Of a stretch of 64,000 nucleotides of DNA, positions 18,569 to 27,300 are shown in pieces (the first letter of the stretch is position 1; each line of letters starts with the position of its first letter). The notes under the pieces were generated by a model. That model was not told the DNA's origin, did not search any database, and was given only the letters and a program-made list of their open reading frames with translations. Origin of the DNA: Candidatus Proruminimicrobium quisquiliarum (GTDB taxonomy: Bacteria; Elusimicrobiota; Endomicrobiia; Endomicrobiales; Endomicrobiaceae). The stretch lies in NCBI GenBank assembly GCA_018433245.1, contig JAHDRN010000001.1, positions 186,001 to 250,000 of the forward strand, written 5' to 3'. The position numbers and the translations under genes are program-made.

Positions 18569-19831
18569 ATGGGTTTAACAATAACTGAAAAAATTTTAGC
18601 AAACCACTGTGGTAAAAAATTTGTAGAACCGGGCGAGTTTATTGAACCGAAAGTTGATATAGCTTTATCAAACGATGTTACGGCGCCTCTTGCAATACAA
18701 GAGTTCAGAACAACCGGCACAAAAAAAGTTTTTGATAAAAATAAAATAGCCCTTGTTATGGATCATTTTACTCCCAATAAAGACATTAACAGCGCACAGC
18801 AGGTTAAGTATGTAAGGGAATTTGCACAGGAACAAAAGATTAAACATTATTACGAAGGCGGCAATGTCGGAGTTGAACATGCTCTTCTTCCTGAAAAAGG
18901 AATTGTTGTGCCCGGAGATATAGTGGTCGGAGCAGATTCGCATACGTGTACCTACGGAGCTTTGGGAGCGTTTGCGACCGGCGTAGGTTCAACTGATATC
19001 GGAGCCGCGATGGCAACCGGAAAAATATGGCTTAAAGTACCGCAGACAATTAAATTCGTTTATAAAGGCAAATTAAACAAATGGGTCAGCGGCAAAGATT
19101 TAATTCTTTATACGATAGGAAAGATCGGCGTTGACGGAGCTTTATATCAGACAATGGAACTTACAGGCGAAGTTATAGACAAACTTCCTATGCACGAAAG
19201 ATTTACGATGGCAAATATGGCTATTGAAGCAGGCGGAAAATCAGGAATATTTCATGTAGATAAAAAAACTCTTGATTATGTTTCAAAAAGAGCATTGAGA
19301 AAATTTAAGGTTTTTGCAAGCGATAAAGATGCGAAATATGCAGACGTTATAGAAATAAACTGCTCTGAAATTTATCCTCAGATTTCGGCTCCGTTTCTGC
19401 CTTCAAACGCAAAAGCGGCAAAAGCGGTTAAGAAAACTTATATTAATCAGGTTGTAATAGGTTCGTGTACGAACGGAAGAATTGAGGATTTGAGAATAGC
19501 GGCCGGAATACTTAAAAATAAAAAAGTAAATTCAAATGTCAGAACTTTGATAATACCTGCGACTCCTGCAGTTTATTCAGATGCTTTAAAAGAAGGACTT
19601 TTAAAAATATTTATGGATGCGGGTTGTGTAGTTTCTGCTCCTACATGCGGTCCTTGTTTGGGCGGTCATATGGGAATTCTTGCGGCAGGCGAAAGATGCG
19701 TTGCCACTACAAACAGAAATTTTGTCGGAAGAATGGGGCATGTCAAGTCTGAAGTTTATCTGGCAAGTCCTGCAGTAGCGGCGGCTTCAGCTATAAAGGG
19801 TTATGTAGCAGATCCTAGTGAAATTAAATAA
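18569..19831 (+). CDS. leuC: 3-isopropylmalate dehydratase, large subunit
   Basis: Aconitase-family subunit that isomerises 2- to 3-isopropylmalate with LeuD. At 420 residues it is the shorter, archaeal-like LeuC2/HacA type rather than the roughly 466-residue enterobacterial type. The three [4Fe-4S] cysteines are present: [14 protein letters not shown] and, 60 residues later, PTCGPCLGG. Also visible are [31 protein letters not shown] and [21 protein letters not shown]. It follows leuA by 2 bp and precedes leuD by 8 bp. Homoaconitase is a possible alternative for this subfamily, but no lysine-pathway partner is nearby. Confidence 0.94.
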   Translation: MGLTITEKILANHCGKKFVEPGEFIEPKVDIALSNDVTAPLAIQEFRTTGTKKVFDKNKIALVMDHFTPNKDINSAQQVKYVREFAQEQKIKHYYEGGNVGVEHALLPEKGIVVPGDIVVGADSHTCTYGALGAFATGVGSTDIGAAMATGKIWLKVPQTIKFVYKGKLNKWVSGKDLILYTIGKIGVDGALYQTMELTGEVIDKLPMHERFTMANMAIEAGGKSGIFHVDKKTLDYVSKRALRKFKVFASDKDAKYADVIEINCSEIYPQISAPFLPSNAKAAKAVKKTYINQVVIGSCTNGRIEDLRIAAGILKNKKVNSNVRTLIIPATPAVYSDALKEGLLKIFMDAGCVVSAPTCGPCLGGHMGILAAGERCVATTNRNFVGRMGHVKSEVYLASPAVAAASAIKGYVADPSEIK

Positions 19832-19839
19832 CGGGGAAT

Positions 19840-20346
19840 ATGAAAATGGAAAACAAAATGATATTAAAAGGATTTGTGCACAAATACGGTTCAAACGTCA
19901 ATACGGATGAAATTATTCCCGCAAGATATTTGAATACAATAGATCCTTCGGTGCTTGCGAAATATTGTATGGAAGATATTGACAAAGATTTCGTAAAAAA
20001 AGTAAAAAAAGGCGATATTATAGTCGCTGATACAAATTTTGGATGCGGTTCTTCAAGAGAACATGCTCCGATATCAATAAAGGCGGCCGGGGTTTCGGCG
20101 ATTATAGCAAAATCTTTTGCGAGAATCTTTTTCAGGAATTCTATAAATATAGGACTTCCTATTCTTGAATGTCCCGAAGCTGTAGATAATATAAAAAGCG
20201 GAGACAGACTTGAAATAGATTTGATTAAAGGCGAAATAAAAAATTTAACAAAAAAAGAAACTTATAAAGCACAACCTTTCCCTGAATTTATGCAGAAGTT
20301 GATTAAAGCAGGCGGATTGTTGGCGTATATTAAAGGGGGAAAGTAA
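19840..20346 (+). CDS. leuD: 3-isopropylmalate dehydratase, small subunit
   Basis: Swivelling-domain partner of LeuC. At 168 residues it is the short type that pairs with LeuC2. Key motifs are [55 protein letters not shown] (in pieces) and GLPILE, all substrate-loop or structural elements of the family. The first codons read MKMENKM, and a GGGG lies just before the first ATG. An ATG three codons in is an equally possible start. It ends one base before leuB. Confidence 0.94.
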   Translation: MKMENKMILKGFVHKYGSNVNTDEIIPARYLNTIDPSVLAKYCMEDIDKDFVKKVKKGDIIVADTNFGCGSSREHAPISIKAAGVSAIIAKSFARIFFRNSINIGLPILECPEAVDNIKSGDRLEIDLIKGEIKNLTKKETYKAQPFPEFMQKLIKAGGLLAYIKGGK

Positions 20347-20347
20347 A

Positions 20348-21412
20348 ATGGGGAAAACATATAAAATAGCTCTTTTGCCGGGTGACGGAACAGGTCCTGA
20401 AGTGTTGAATGAAGGCGTAAAAGTTATAAAAGCAGCCGGTCAAAAAACAGGCGTTAGTTTTGAATTTGTAAATTACGATTTGGGCGGAGAAAGATATAAA
20501 AAAACCGGAGAAATCCTTCCTGATTCAATGGTTGAAGAATTTAAAAAATTTGATGCTATGTATCTTGGAGCTATCGGACATCCGGACGTAAAACCCGGTA
20601 TTCTTGAAAAAGGAATTCTTTTAAGGCTCAGATTTGAGCTTGACCAGTATATTAATTTAAGACCGGTAAAACTTTATGAAGGCGTTGAATGTCCGCTTAA
20701 AGGAAAAGAGCCTAAGGATATAGATTTTATCGTCGTAAGAGAAAACACCGAAGGTTTGTATGTCGGGTCCGGCGGTTTTATGAGAAAAGATACTCCCAAT
20801 GAAGTAGCTATTCAGGAGTCTATTAACACAAGATTCGGCGTAGACAGATGTTTAAAATATGCTTTTGAAGTGACTCAAAAAAGAAATAAGGATAATAAAC
20901 TTACCCTCTGCGGAAAGACTAACGTTTTAACTTACGCTTTCGGTTTGTGGGAAAGAGCTTTCAGAGAAATGGGAGCAAGTAAATATCCTAATATTAAACT
21001 TGATTATACTCACGTTGACGCAACATGCATGTGGATGATAAAAAATCCCGAATGGTTTGATGTTATAGTTACCGACAATCTTTTCGGTGATATTATAACC
21101 GATTTGGCTGCTATGATTCAGGGCGGTATCGGAATTTCGGCAGGCGGCAATATTAACCCGGAAGGCGTTTCAATGTTTGAACCTATGGGCGGCTCGGCTC
21201 CGAAATATACGGGACAAAACGTTATAAATCCTCTTGCCGCAATCAGCGCAGGCTCTATGATGCTTGATACTATCGGACTTACGAAAGAAGCAAAGATGAT
21301 AGAAGACGCGATTGTTAAAGTTTTGGCAAGCGGAAAGGTAAAGAGTATGGCGGCGGGAAGGATGGGGATGGGGACGTCGCAGGTTGGGGATCTTATTGCA
21401 AATTCACTATAA
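20348..21412 (+). CDS. leuB: 3-isopropylmalate dehydrogenase
   Basis: NAD-dependent oxidative decarboxylation of 3-isopropylmalate. The 354-residue protein has LLPGDGTGPEVLNEG at the N-terminus, the substrate-binding LRLRFELDQYINLRPVKL, VVRENTEGLYVG, and the metal site VTDNLFGDIITDLAAMIQGGIG. The C-terminal SMFEPMGGSAPKYTGQNVINPLAAISAGSMML (in pieces) is the cofactor-binding region. Isocitrate or tartrate dehydrogenases share the fold, but the operon context fixes the role. It is the last gene of the leucine operon; palindromic element copy A follows. Confidence 0.93.
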   Translation: MGKTYKIALLPGDGTGPEVLNEGVKVIKAAGQKTGVSFEFVNYDLGGERYKKTGEILPDSMVEEFKKFDAMYLGAIGHPDVKPGILEKGILLRLRFELDQYINLRPVKLYEGVECPLKGKEPKDIDFIVVRENTEGLYVGSGGFMRKDTPNEVAIQESINTRFGVDRCLKYAFEVTQKRNKDNKLTLCGKTNVLTYAFGLWERAFREMGASKYPNIKLDYTHVDATCMWMIKNPEWFDVIVTDNLFGDIITDLAAMIQGGIGISAGGNINPEGVSMFEPMGGSAPKYTGQNVINPLAAISAGSMMLDTIGLTKEAKMIEDAIVKVLASGKVKSMAAGRMGMGTSQVGDLIANSL

Positions 21413-21434
21413 AATATAGCGGTTTCACATTTTT

Positions 21435-21512
21435 GCCTACAACTTTGTAATTGCAAGTCTCATGTACCGTTTCACTTTCGTACACGTCAACTTGCAATTA
21501 CTTTGTTTCGGC
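21435..21512 (+). repeat. Palindromic element, copy A
   Basis: Perfect 12-bp arms GTAATTGCAAGT (21447-21458) and ACTTGCAATTAC (21490-21501) enclose a 31-nt loop holding a 27-bp core (21459-21485) that is 25/27 identical to copy B at 59982-60008. The core contains ATGTACCGTTTCACTT and its own TGTAC/GTACA ends. Outside the arms the bases are weakly paired (GCC 21435-21437 with GGC 21510-21512). A TACTT..TTTCGGCT flank (21499-21513) is also shared in outline with copy B. The arm sequences of the two copies are unrelated. It lies between leuB and the atypical gene at 21554. Confidence 0.75.
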
Positions 21513-21553
21513 TAAAACTGAGAAGTCTTATGTTGTCCTAGATAGGAGGTAAA

Positions 21554-22483
21554 ATGAATTTTTTAGAGTTTGCTGAAAAGGTCATAAAAGAAGAAAACAA
21601 ACCATTAACCGATAAAAAAATTTGGGAAATAGGACAATCAAAAGGATATGATAAAGAATTAAATAGTGAAGGTAAAACACCTTGGAAAACAATAGGTGCT
21701 AGAATTTATGTTGATATAAATAACAATAAAAATTCTCGATTTATAAAAGTATTAAAACCAACAAGATTTTTTTTGAAAGGTTTAGTCTATAGTGAAAATC
21801 AACCAAGTCAAAATATAGATAATGAAGAAAAAAAGGATAGTGAACAAATTTCATATGATGAACGCTCTTTACATAAATACTTATCTTATTTTGTTTTTAC
21901 TCATAAAGAACAAGGAATTTATACAAAAACAATTTACCATGAAAAATCTAATAAACAAGACAAGTATCAGGAGTGGATGCATCCAGATATCGTTGGAGTT
22001 GATTCAATAATAGAAAATATTAGCGATGAAGTTGTTGATTTTACAGGTATTAAACCTAAATTGTTTTCTTATGAAATAAAAAAAGAATTGACTTCTGCTA
22101 ATTTGAGAGTATCATTTTTTCAAACAGTCTCAAATTCTTTATGGGCTAATGAAGCTTATTTAGTCGCACCTGAAATTGATGATGATCCAGAATTCCAAAA
22201 AGAATTAAAGAGATTATCTACTACTTTTGGAGTTGGGATTATTGAATTAGATTTAGATGATCCAGATAATTCAAAGATTTTATTCCCATCTATTCAAAGG
22301 GAAAATGTTAATGTTGAAACAATGGATAAATTAGCTGAAAGTAATCCTGATTTTAAAGATTTTTTAAAAAGAGTTAATAACGATTTTAAAAACAAAGAAA
22401 TAATAAAAGAAAAATATGATAAAATTCCAAACTACGATGATATTGCCAATAGAAATGGTATAGGAAAATCTAAAAAGGCATAA
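21554..22483 (+). CDS. HARE-HTH domain protein with nuclease-like C-terminal domain
   Basis: Residues 1-75 (NFLEFAEKVIKEENKPLTDKK, then TPWKTIGARIYVDI and RFFLKG) match the HARE-HTH winged-helix domain found in restriction endonucleases and RNA polymerase delta subunits. The C-terminal part (about 115-250) resembles the COG2958-type region. It contains HPDIVGVD and, about 30 residues on, FSYEIKKEL, compatible with a PD...ExK nuclease core, then TVSNSLWANEAYLVAP. No methyltransferase is adjacent, so an orphan restriction-like or DNA-binding role is only inferred. Base use looks more AT-rich than its neighbours, and it interrupts leu and asd genes next to a palindromic element, suggesting acquisition. 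GATAGGAGGT precedes the ATG. Confidence 0.6.
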   Translation: MNFLEFAEKVIKEENKPLTDKKIWEIGQSKGYDKELNSEGKTPWKTIGARIYVDINNNKNSRFIKVLKPTRFFLKGLVYSENQPSQNIDNEEKKDSEQISYDERSLHKYLSYFVFTHKEQGIYTKTIYHEKSNKQDKYQEWMHPDIVGVDSIIENISDEVVDFTGIKPKLFSYEIKKELTSANLRVSFFQTVSNSLWANEAYLVAPEIDDDPEFQKELKRLSTTFGVGIIELDLDDPDNSKILFPSIQRENVNVETMDKLAESNPDFKDFLKRVNNDFKNKEIIKEKYDKIPNYDDIANRNGIGKSKKA

Positions 22484-22548
22484 GTTTATTTTGTTTTGAT
22501 ATTGATGTGATAAAAAATAATTATTAAATACAAGGAGCGGATGAAAAA

Positions 22549-23565
22549 ATGAAGAAGTATAAAGTTGCGGTAGTCGGTGCTACCGGTGTTGTCGGAAATG
22601 AAATGATAAAAATGCTTGAAAACAGAAATTTTCCGGTTGAATCGGTAAGATTTTTGGCATCAGAAAGATCGGTAGGTAAAACATTAAAATTTAAAGGGCA
22701 GGATATAGCTGTTGAACTTTTGACTCATGACGGCGGAAAAGGAATGGATGTCGCCTTGTTCAGCGCAGGCGGACAGACTTCAAAAGATTTCGCGCCTTCA
22801 TTTGCAAAAGACGGATGCTTTGTAATAGATAATTCAAGCGCATGGAGAATGGATGATAACTGCCCGTTAGTTGTGCCTGAAGTTAATCCTCAGGATTTGG
22901 TAAAAGATAAAAAAATAATAGCAAATCCAAATTGCTCGACAATTCAGATGGTTGTTGCATTAAAACCGCTTCATGATTATGCAAAAATTAAAAGAGTTAT
23001 AGTATCAACATATCAGTCTGTATCAGGCGCAGGTTCAAAAGGAATTGCGGATTTAGAAGCCCAGGCAAAAGCATACGGAAAAGGCGAAAAAATGCCCGAA
23101 CCGAAAAAATTTCCTTATCAGATTGCATTTAATTTAATCCCGCAGATAGACGTATTTGATCCGAACGGATATACAAAAGAAGAAATGAAAATGACCAATG
23201 AAACTATGAAAATCATGGGTGATAAAAATATTGCAGTCAGCGCCACATGCGTGAGAGTACCGGTATTTAGAGCTCACAGCGAATCTGTATGGATAGAAAC
23301 GGAAAAACCTTTGTCGCCTGAGAAAGCAAAAGAATTACTGTCAAGTGCAAAAGGTATTGAACTTATGGATGATGTTTCTAAGAGCATATATCCTATGCCG
23401 ATTCAAGCTTCAGATATGCAGAAAACCTATGTCGGAAGAGTCAGAGCCGATATTTCGTGTAAAAACGGCTTGACGTTTTGGGTAGTATCGGATAACCTTT
23501 TAAAAGGCGCGGCTTTGAATGCTGTTGAAATTGCCGAAATGCTTGTTGCCAAAGGAATAATTTAG
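22549..23565 (+). CDS. asd: Aspartate-semialdehyde dehydrogenase
   Basis: Reduces aspartyl phosphate to the semialdehyde for lysine, threonine, methionine and diaminopimelate synthesis. The 338-residue protein has the NADP site VVGATGVVGNEMIKMLENR, the active-site loop IIANPNCSTIQMVVAL with catalytic Cys near residue 128, YQSVSGAGSKG, and CVRVPVFRAHSESVWIE containing the catalytic His. The start at 22549 is preferred because an ATG at 22541 reads into a stop after two codons. AAGGAG lies 11 bp upstream. It precedes ydjC by 37 bp, and that gene has its own promoter. Confidence 0.95.
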   Translation: MKKYKVAVVGATGVVGNEMIKMLENRNFPVESVRFLASERSVGKTLKFKGQDIAVELLTHDGGKGMDVALFSAGGQTSKDFAPSFAKDGCFVIDNSSAWRMDDNCPLVVPEVNPQDLVKDKKIIANPNCSTIQMVVALKPLHDYAKIKRVIVSTYQSVSGAGSKGIADLEAQAKAYGKGEKMPEPKKFPYQIAFNLIPQIDVFDPNGYTKEEMKMTNETMKIMGDKNIAVSATCVRVPVFRAHSESVWIETEKPLSPEKAKELLSSAKGIELMDDVSKSIYPMPIQASDMQKTYVGRVRADISCKNGLTFWVVSDNLLKGAALNAVEIAEMLVAKGII

Positions 23566-23584
23566 TTAGTTTTTACAATAAATT

Positions 23585-23593
23585 TGCTATAAT
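23585..23593 (+). promoter_or_regulatory. Extended -10 of the YdjC-family gene
   Basis: TGCTATAAT is a perfect extended -10. The next ATG is nine bases after it, so transcription should begin within one to three bases of the start codon. There is no Shine-Dalgarno sequence. Confidence 0.55.
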
Positions 23594-23602
23594 TCAAAAA
23601 GT

Positions 23603-24289
23603 ATGAAAAAACTTATAGTTAATGCCGATGATTTTGGATATAGAAGTTTAATAAATAAGGGTATTATTTATGCACATCAAAACGGCCTCGTTAAAAGTAC
23701 ATCTATGTTGGTTGACAGAGATGCTTTTGATGAGGCTGTTATTTTGGCAAAAGACAATCCTGATCTTGGTATAGGATTACATATTGATATAGATAAATTT
23801 TTTATAATAGATCATGAGGCAGGTATCGCAAAAGGATGGATCAATAATAAAATACCCGATTTTGCAATAATTAAGTCAGATATAAAAAGACAAATTGATA
23901 AACTTTTGGCAACAGGTATAAAAATAGACCATTTTGACAGTCATCACCATACTCATTTATATCCTGAGGTTATTAATATTGTAATAGAACTTTGTAAAGA
24001 GTACAATATAAAAGCTATAAGGTTTTTTGAAAGGTTTTATAACGATAAAGTTTTTGCCGAAAAGATGAAGCAAATATTAATAGACAATAACATTAAAATT
24101 CCTGATAGTTTTATTGAGGGGTGGTATTACGGGAATGTTGATGAAGTTCAATCTGTAACTGAAATTATGACACATCCCGGTTACGGTGAAATATGGAGAG
24201 AGACAGAATTAGGGCCTTGTTGCGATAAAATGCTGAAAGAATATTGCCGGAGAAATGATATAGAAATTATAAAATTTTCAGAAATTTAA
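23603..24289 (+). CDS. YdjC/ChbG-family carbohydrate deacetylase
   Basis: Metal-dependent deacetylase of N-acetylated sugars or oligosaccharides (NodB-like barrel, YdjC family). The 228-residue protein shows the metal-binding LIVNADDFGY at residues 4-13 (Asp9-Asp10), GLHID near 57-61, and HFDSHHHTHLYPEV near 114-127. A further conserved TEIMTHPGYGE near 196-206 completes the site. The substrate is unknown; chitooligosaccharide and diacetylchitobiose deacetylation are known for relatives. It sits 29 bp before the autotransporter gene and may be co-transcribed with it. The gene looks leaderless. Confidence 0.88.
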   Translation: MKKLIVNADDFGYRSLINKGIIYAHQNGLVKSTSMLVDRDAFDEAVILAKDNPDLGIGLHIDIDKFFIIDHEAGIAKGWINNKIPDFAIIKSDIKRQIDKLLATGIKIDHFDSHHHTHLYPEVINIVIELCKEYNIKAIRFFERFYNDKVFAEKMKQILIDNNIKIPDSFIEGWYYGNVDEVQSVTEIMTHPGYGEIWRETELGPCCDKMLKEYCRRNDIEIIKFSEI

Positions 24290-24318
24290 GAATATGTGTT
24301 TTATATTTGGGAGGAATG

Positions 24319-27300
24319 ATGAAAGTCAAATTGTTTTTACTTGGAGTTTTAGGGGTTATTTTTTGTTTTTCGGCAAATATTCTTGCAGAAGATTTAAAAA
24401 TAGAAGAAGGTAAAAATGATTTGCTGCTCAAATTTAAAGGAACTGGAAATATATGGTATCCCGCAGGAGACGATCAGCAGATTTTTGATAATGTAACTAT
24501 CGGTGCCGGTACCACAGTTAGACTTGAAGATCAATTACAGTACGTTCTTATAAGTTCAGAAACAGAGACAACAACTTCACTACGAGAAATTGAATATATA
24601 GTTGATGATTCAGACCCTTCCGATATAATAACAGATAAAAGAACAGTACAGGATGTTACAAATACAACAACTCTAAAATACAGAAAAGATGAAAATATAG
24701 CAACATTGTCAGTTGCACAGTCCGGCGTTATAACATTAAATGTCGGTAGCGGACTTGCCATAAGAAACCAATACAGTTTAGTTACTTCAACACAGGATGT
24801 TTCTCTAAAAGACATTAAGTCTGGTGATATAGTAAGAATTGACGACGGTAATTTAACAAATCAATTAACTGATTTGTACTCATGCAACGGATATTATAAC
24901 AGAGAAATTTTAAAATTGGTAGATTACGATGATCTTTTTTCCGGTACCATAGTATTCGGTTCTGGCGAGGGATTAGAAAAGGAAACAGTTTTGACATTTT
25001 TACCAACTTCAACAAGAGAATCGGCAGAACCGTTTGGAGTTTTGCCGACGCCTCCGGAACCTGAAGTTATAGACCAGCCTACAGGAGCAGTAATTACCAA
25101 TAATGTTGTTGTAGAGGATAAATCTGAAGCACCAAGAAATAATGATGTCGCATGGATGTTTAATGATTTTCAGGTAGATACCAGCAGAGCTGTTTTAGAT
25201 GTTATAGGCACAAAACAATCGGTTGCAAGTTTGTATGAAGATCCCAGAGCAGTTGTTTTGTTAGGAAATATTTCAGGAGACGGAACAATAGTAAAAAGAG
25301 GCGGCGGCAATATGTATCTTGCCGGAGACGCAACAGGACTTACCGGTTTAAAAACAGGTTTCTCCTGGAATGTAGAGGACGGTTGGTTAGTTGTTGCCGA
25401 ACAAAACAATTTAGGTTCCGGCGCTGTTTATGTCGATTCTATCGGAACACTTGGATTGCTTGGCGGAGAAATAGCTTCTATTAAAATAACGGATTTTACA
25501 AATTCTGTTATATCAGGGGCTATATATGCCGATACTTTTGCAAACACTTTTACAAATGATATGACATTTAACGGCGGAGAATTAGCATTGAGCACCGGAA
25601 CAAAAAAACTTACAGGAGATATATTTACTGCCAGTCAACTAGGAACAGCCAGATTTTCATTGACGGGAAATGATAGTTATGGGGCAACATTAATACTTGA
25701 AGGTTCAAATAATGCAAGAGAGTTTTTTATCGGTTATGAAGGGATAGGAAATTATTTATTGACGGATGTGAGCGGGCTTGCAAGTGAAAAAATTTCAGCT
25801 TCAGGTTCAGCAAGTTCTGATCAGTTTACCTTGGTTTTAAACCAGAAAACAGATGCGCAATATTCCGGAGATTTAGAAGGAGAAATGTATCTGCATAAAC
25901 TCGGTATAGGAACATTAACTCTTTCAGGAACAAATACATATTCTAAAGGTACATATATATCTGAGGGAGCTATCGCTCTTACAGATGCAGAGTCTATAGG
26001 TACGGGACACATAATGTTTAATAACGGGGTAAGAGGCAGTTCTTCTACTTATGCCTCGCTTAAAGTTATTGAAGCAACATCCGGTAATGTATTGTTAAAC
26101 AACACAATATATATAGATGAGGGCGCAATATTTAATGTTTACGGCAACCAGACTCTTACTCTTTTAGGAGATATACGCAGATATGATTCTAAACCCGGAT
26201 ATGATGCTGATTTTATAAAAACAGGTTCTGGACTTTTGGAAATAGCCAAAAGTTCAACCACGACAAATGTTAAAGATATAAATATATCAACTTTTACGGT
26301 AGCCGACGGAGATTTTAAATTGAGCGAAGGAGTTGTTCTTGCTTCTGCGTTTGATTTGAAAGGAGTAGATGCAAATCTTATAATGGAAAAAGATTCAGGG
26401 ATTACAAAAACAATAAATATATCTAGTGGTTCTCTTACGATATACAATCAATCAAATATTTCATCGGCGACAGTTAATTTTTTAAATACGTCAACCACGA
26501 CACTTTCTAGTTTATATGTTTCAAGTAACACAGTTTTATCTACATCAACTTTAGTTAATAAAATTAATGTAGAAAAAGGTTTAAATTTTGTAAATGACTG
26601 CAATATGACTGCATACGCTAACGCTTTTAATTTTGTATCAAACAGTAGAAATACCATATTACAAAAATCAGGTACAGGTGATTTTACATTTAATGTAGGT
26701 AACAGTACACCGTATAATTTAGGGGAACTTTTCGTTAATGAAGGGCAATTTTCATTTGCCTCTACTACTGTTTCAGGTTCTTCAGTAACGGTTAATATTT
26801 CAACAATAGTTGTTGACGGCGGAATACTTGCGTTAAAACAGGGAACATATTTAACATCATCCCAGGCGGAAGTAGAAGTAAAAAACGGCGGTATCGGAAT
26901 ATATGATGAAACAAGCATAGATCCGGCTCTCTTATTAAATTTCAGCGGAACTGATCCTAATAATCTGGCAAGACTTATAGTTGAAAAGTCAGGCGCAAAT
27001 CTTGTAAGCAATATAGTTATATCAACAGGATTAATAGTTCAAAATGAAGGAGCTCTTACTCTTACAGGAACGAGTATAGTAGGAAGCAGCGGTATATTCG
27101 GAAAAGACGGAAATGGAACAATGACGATAGCCGATACCGATGATTTTAACGTCGGAGAATTAAGACTTTTAACCGGCATGATGAATATAAATAACAGCAC
27201 AATAACTTTAAATACCGCTTCAATAACAGGCGGAACTCTTAACGTAAGAAACGATTCCGTTTTTAATGCCACAACCACAAATATCCAAAATGCGGTTTTA

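Noticed and set aside
22496-22524. Promoter for asd from TTGATA at 22496
   Set aside because: No acceptable -10 box lies at the right spacing; asd may be read through from upstream or use a weaker promoter.
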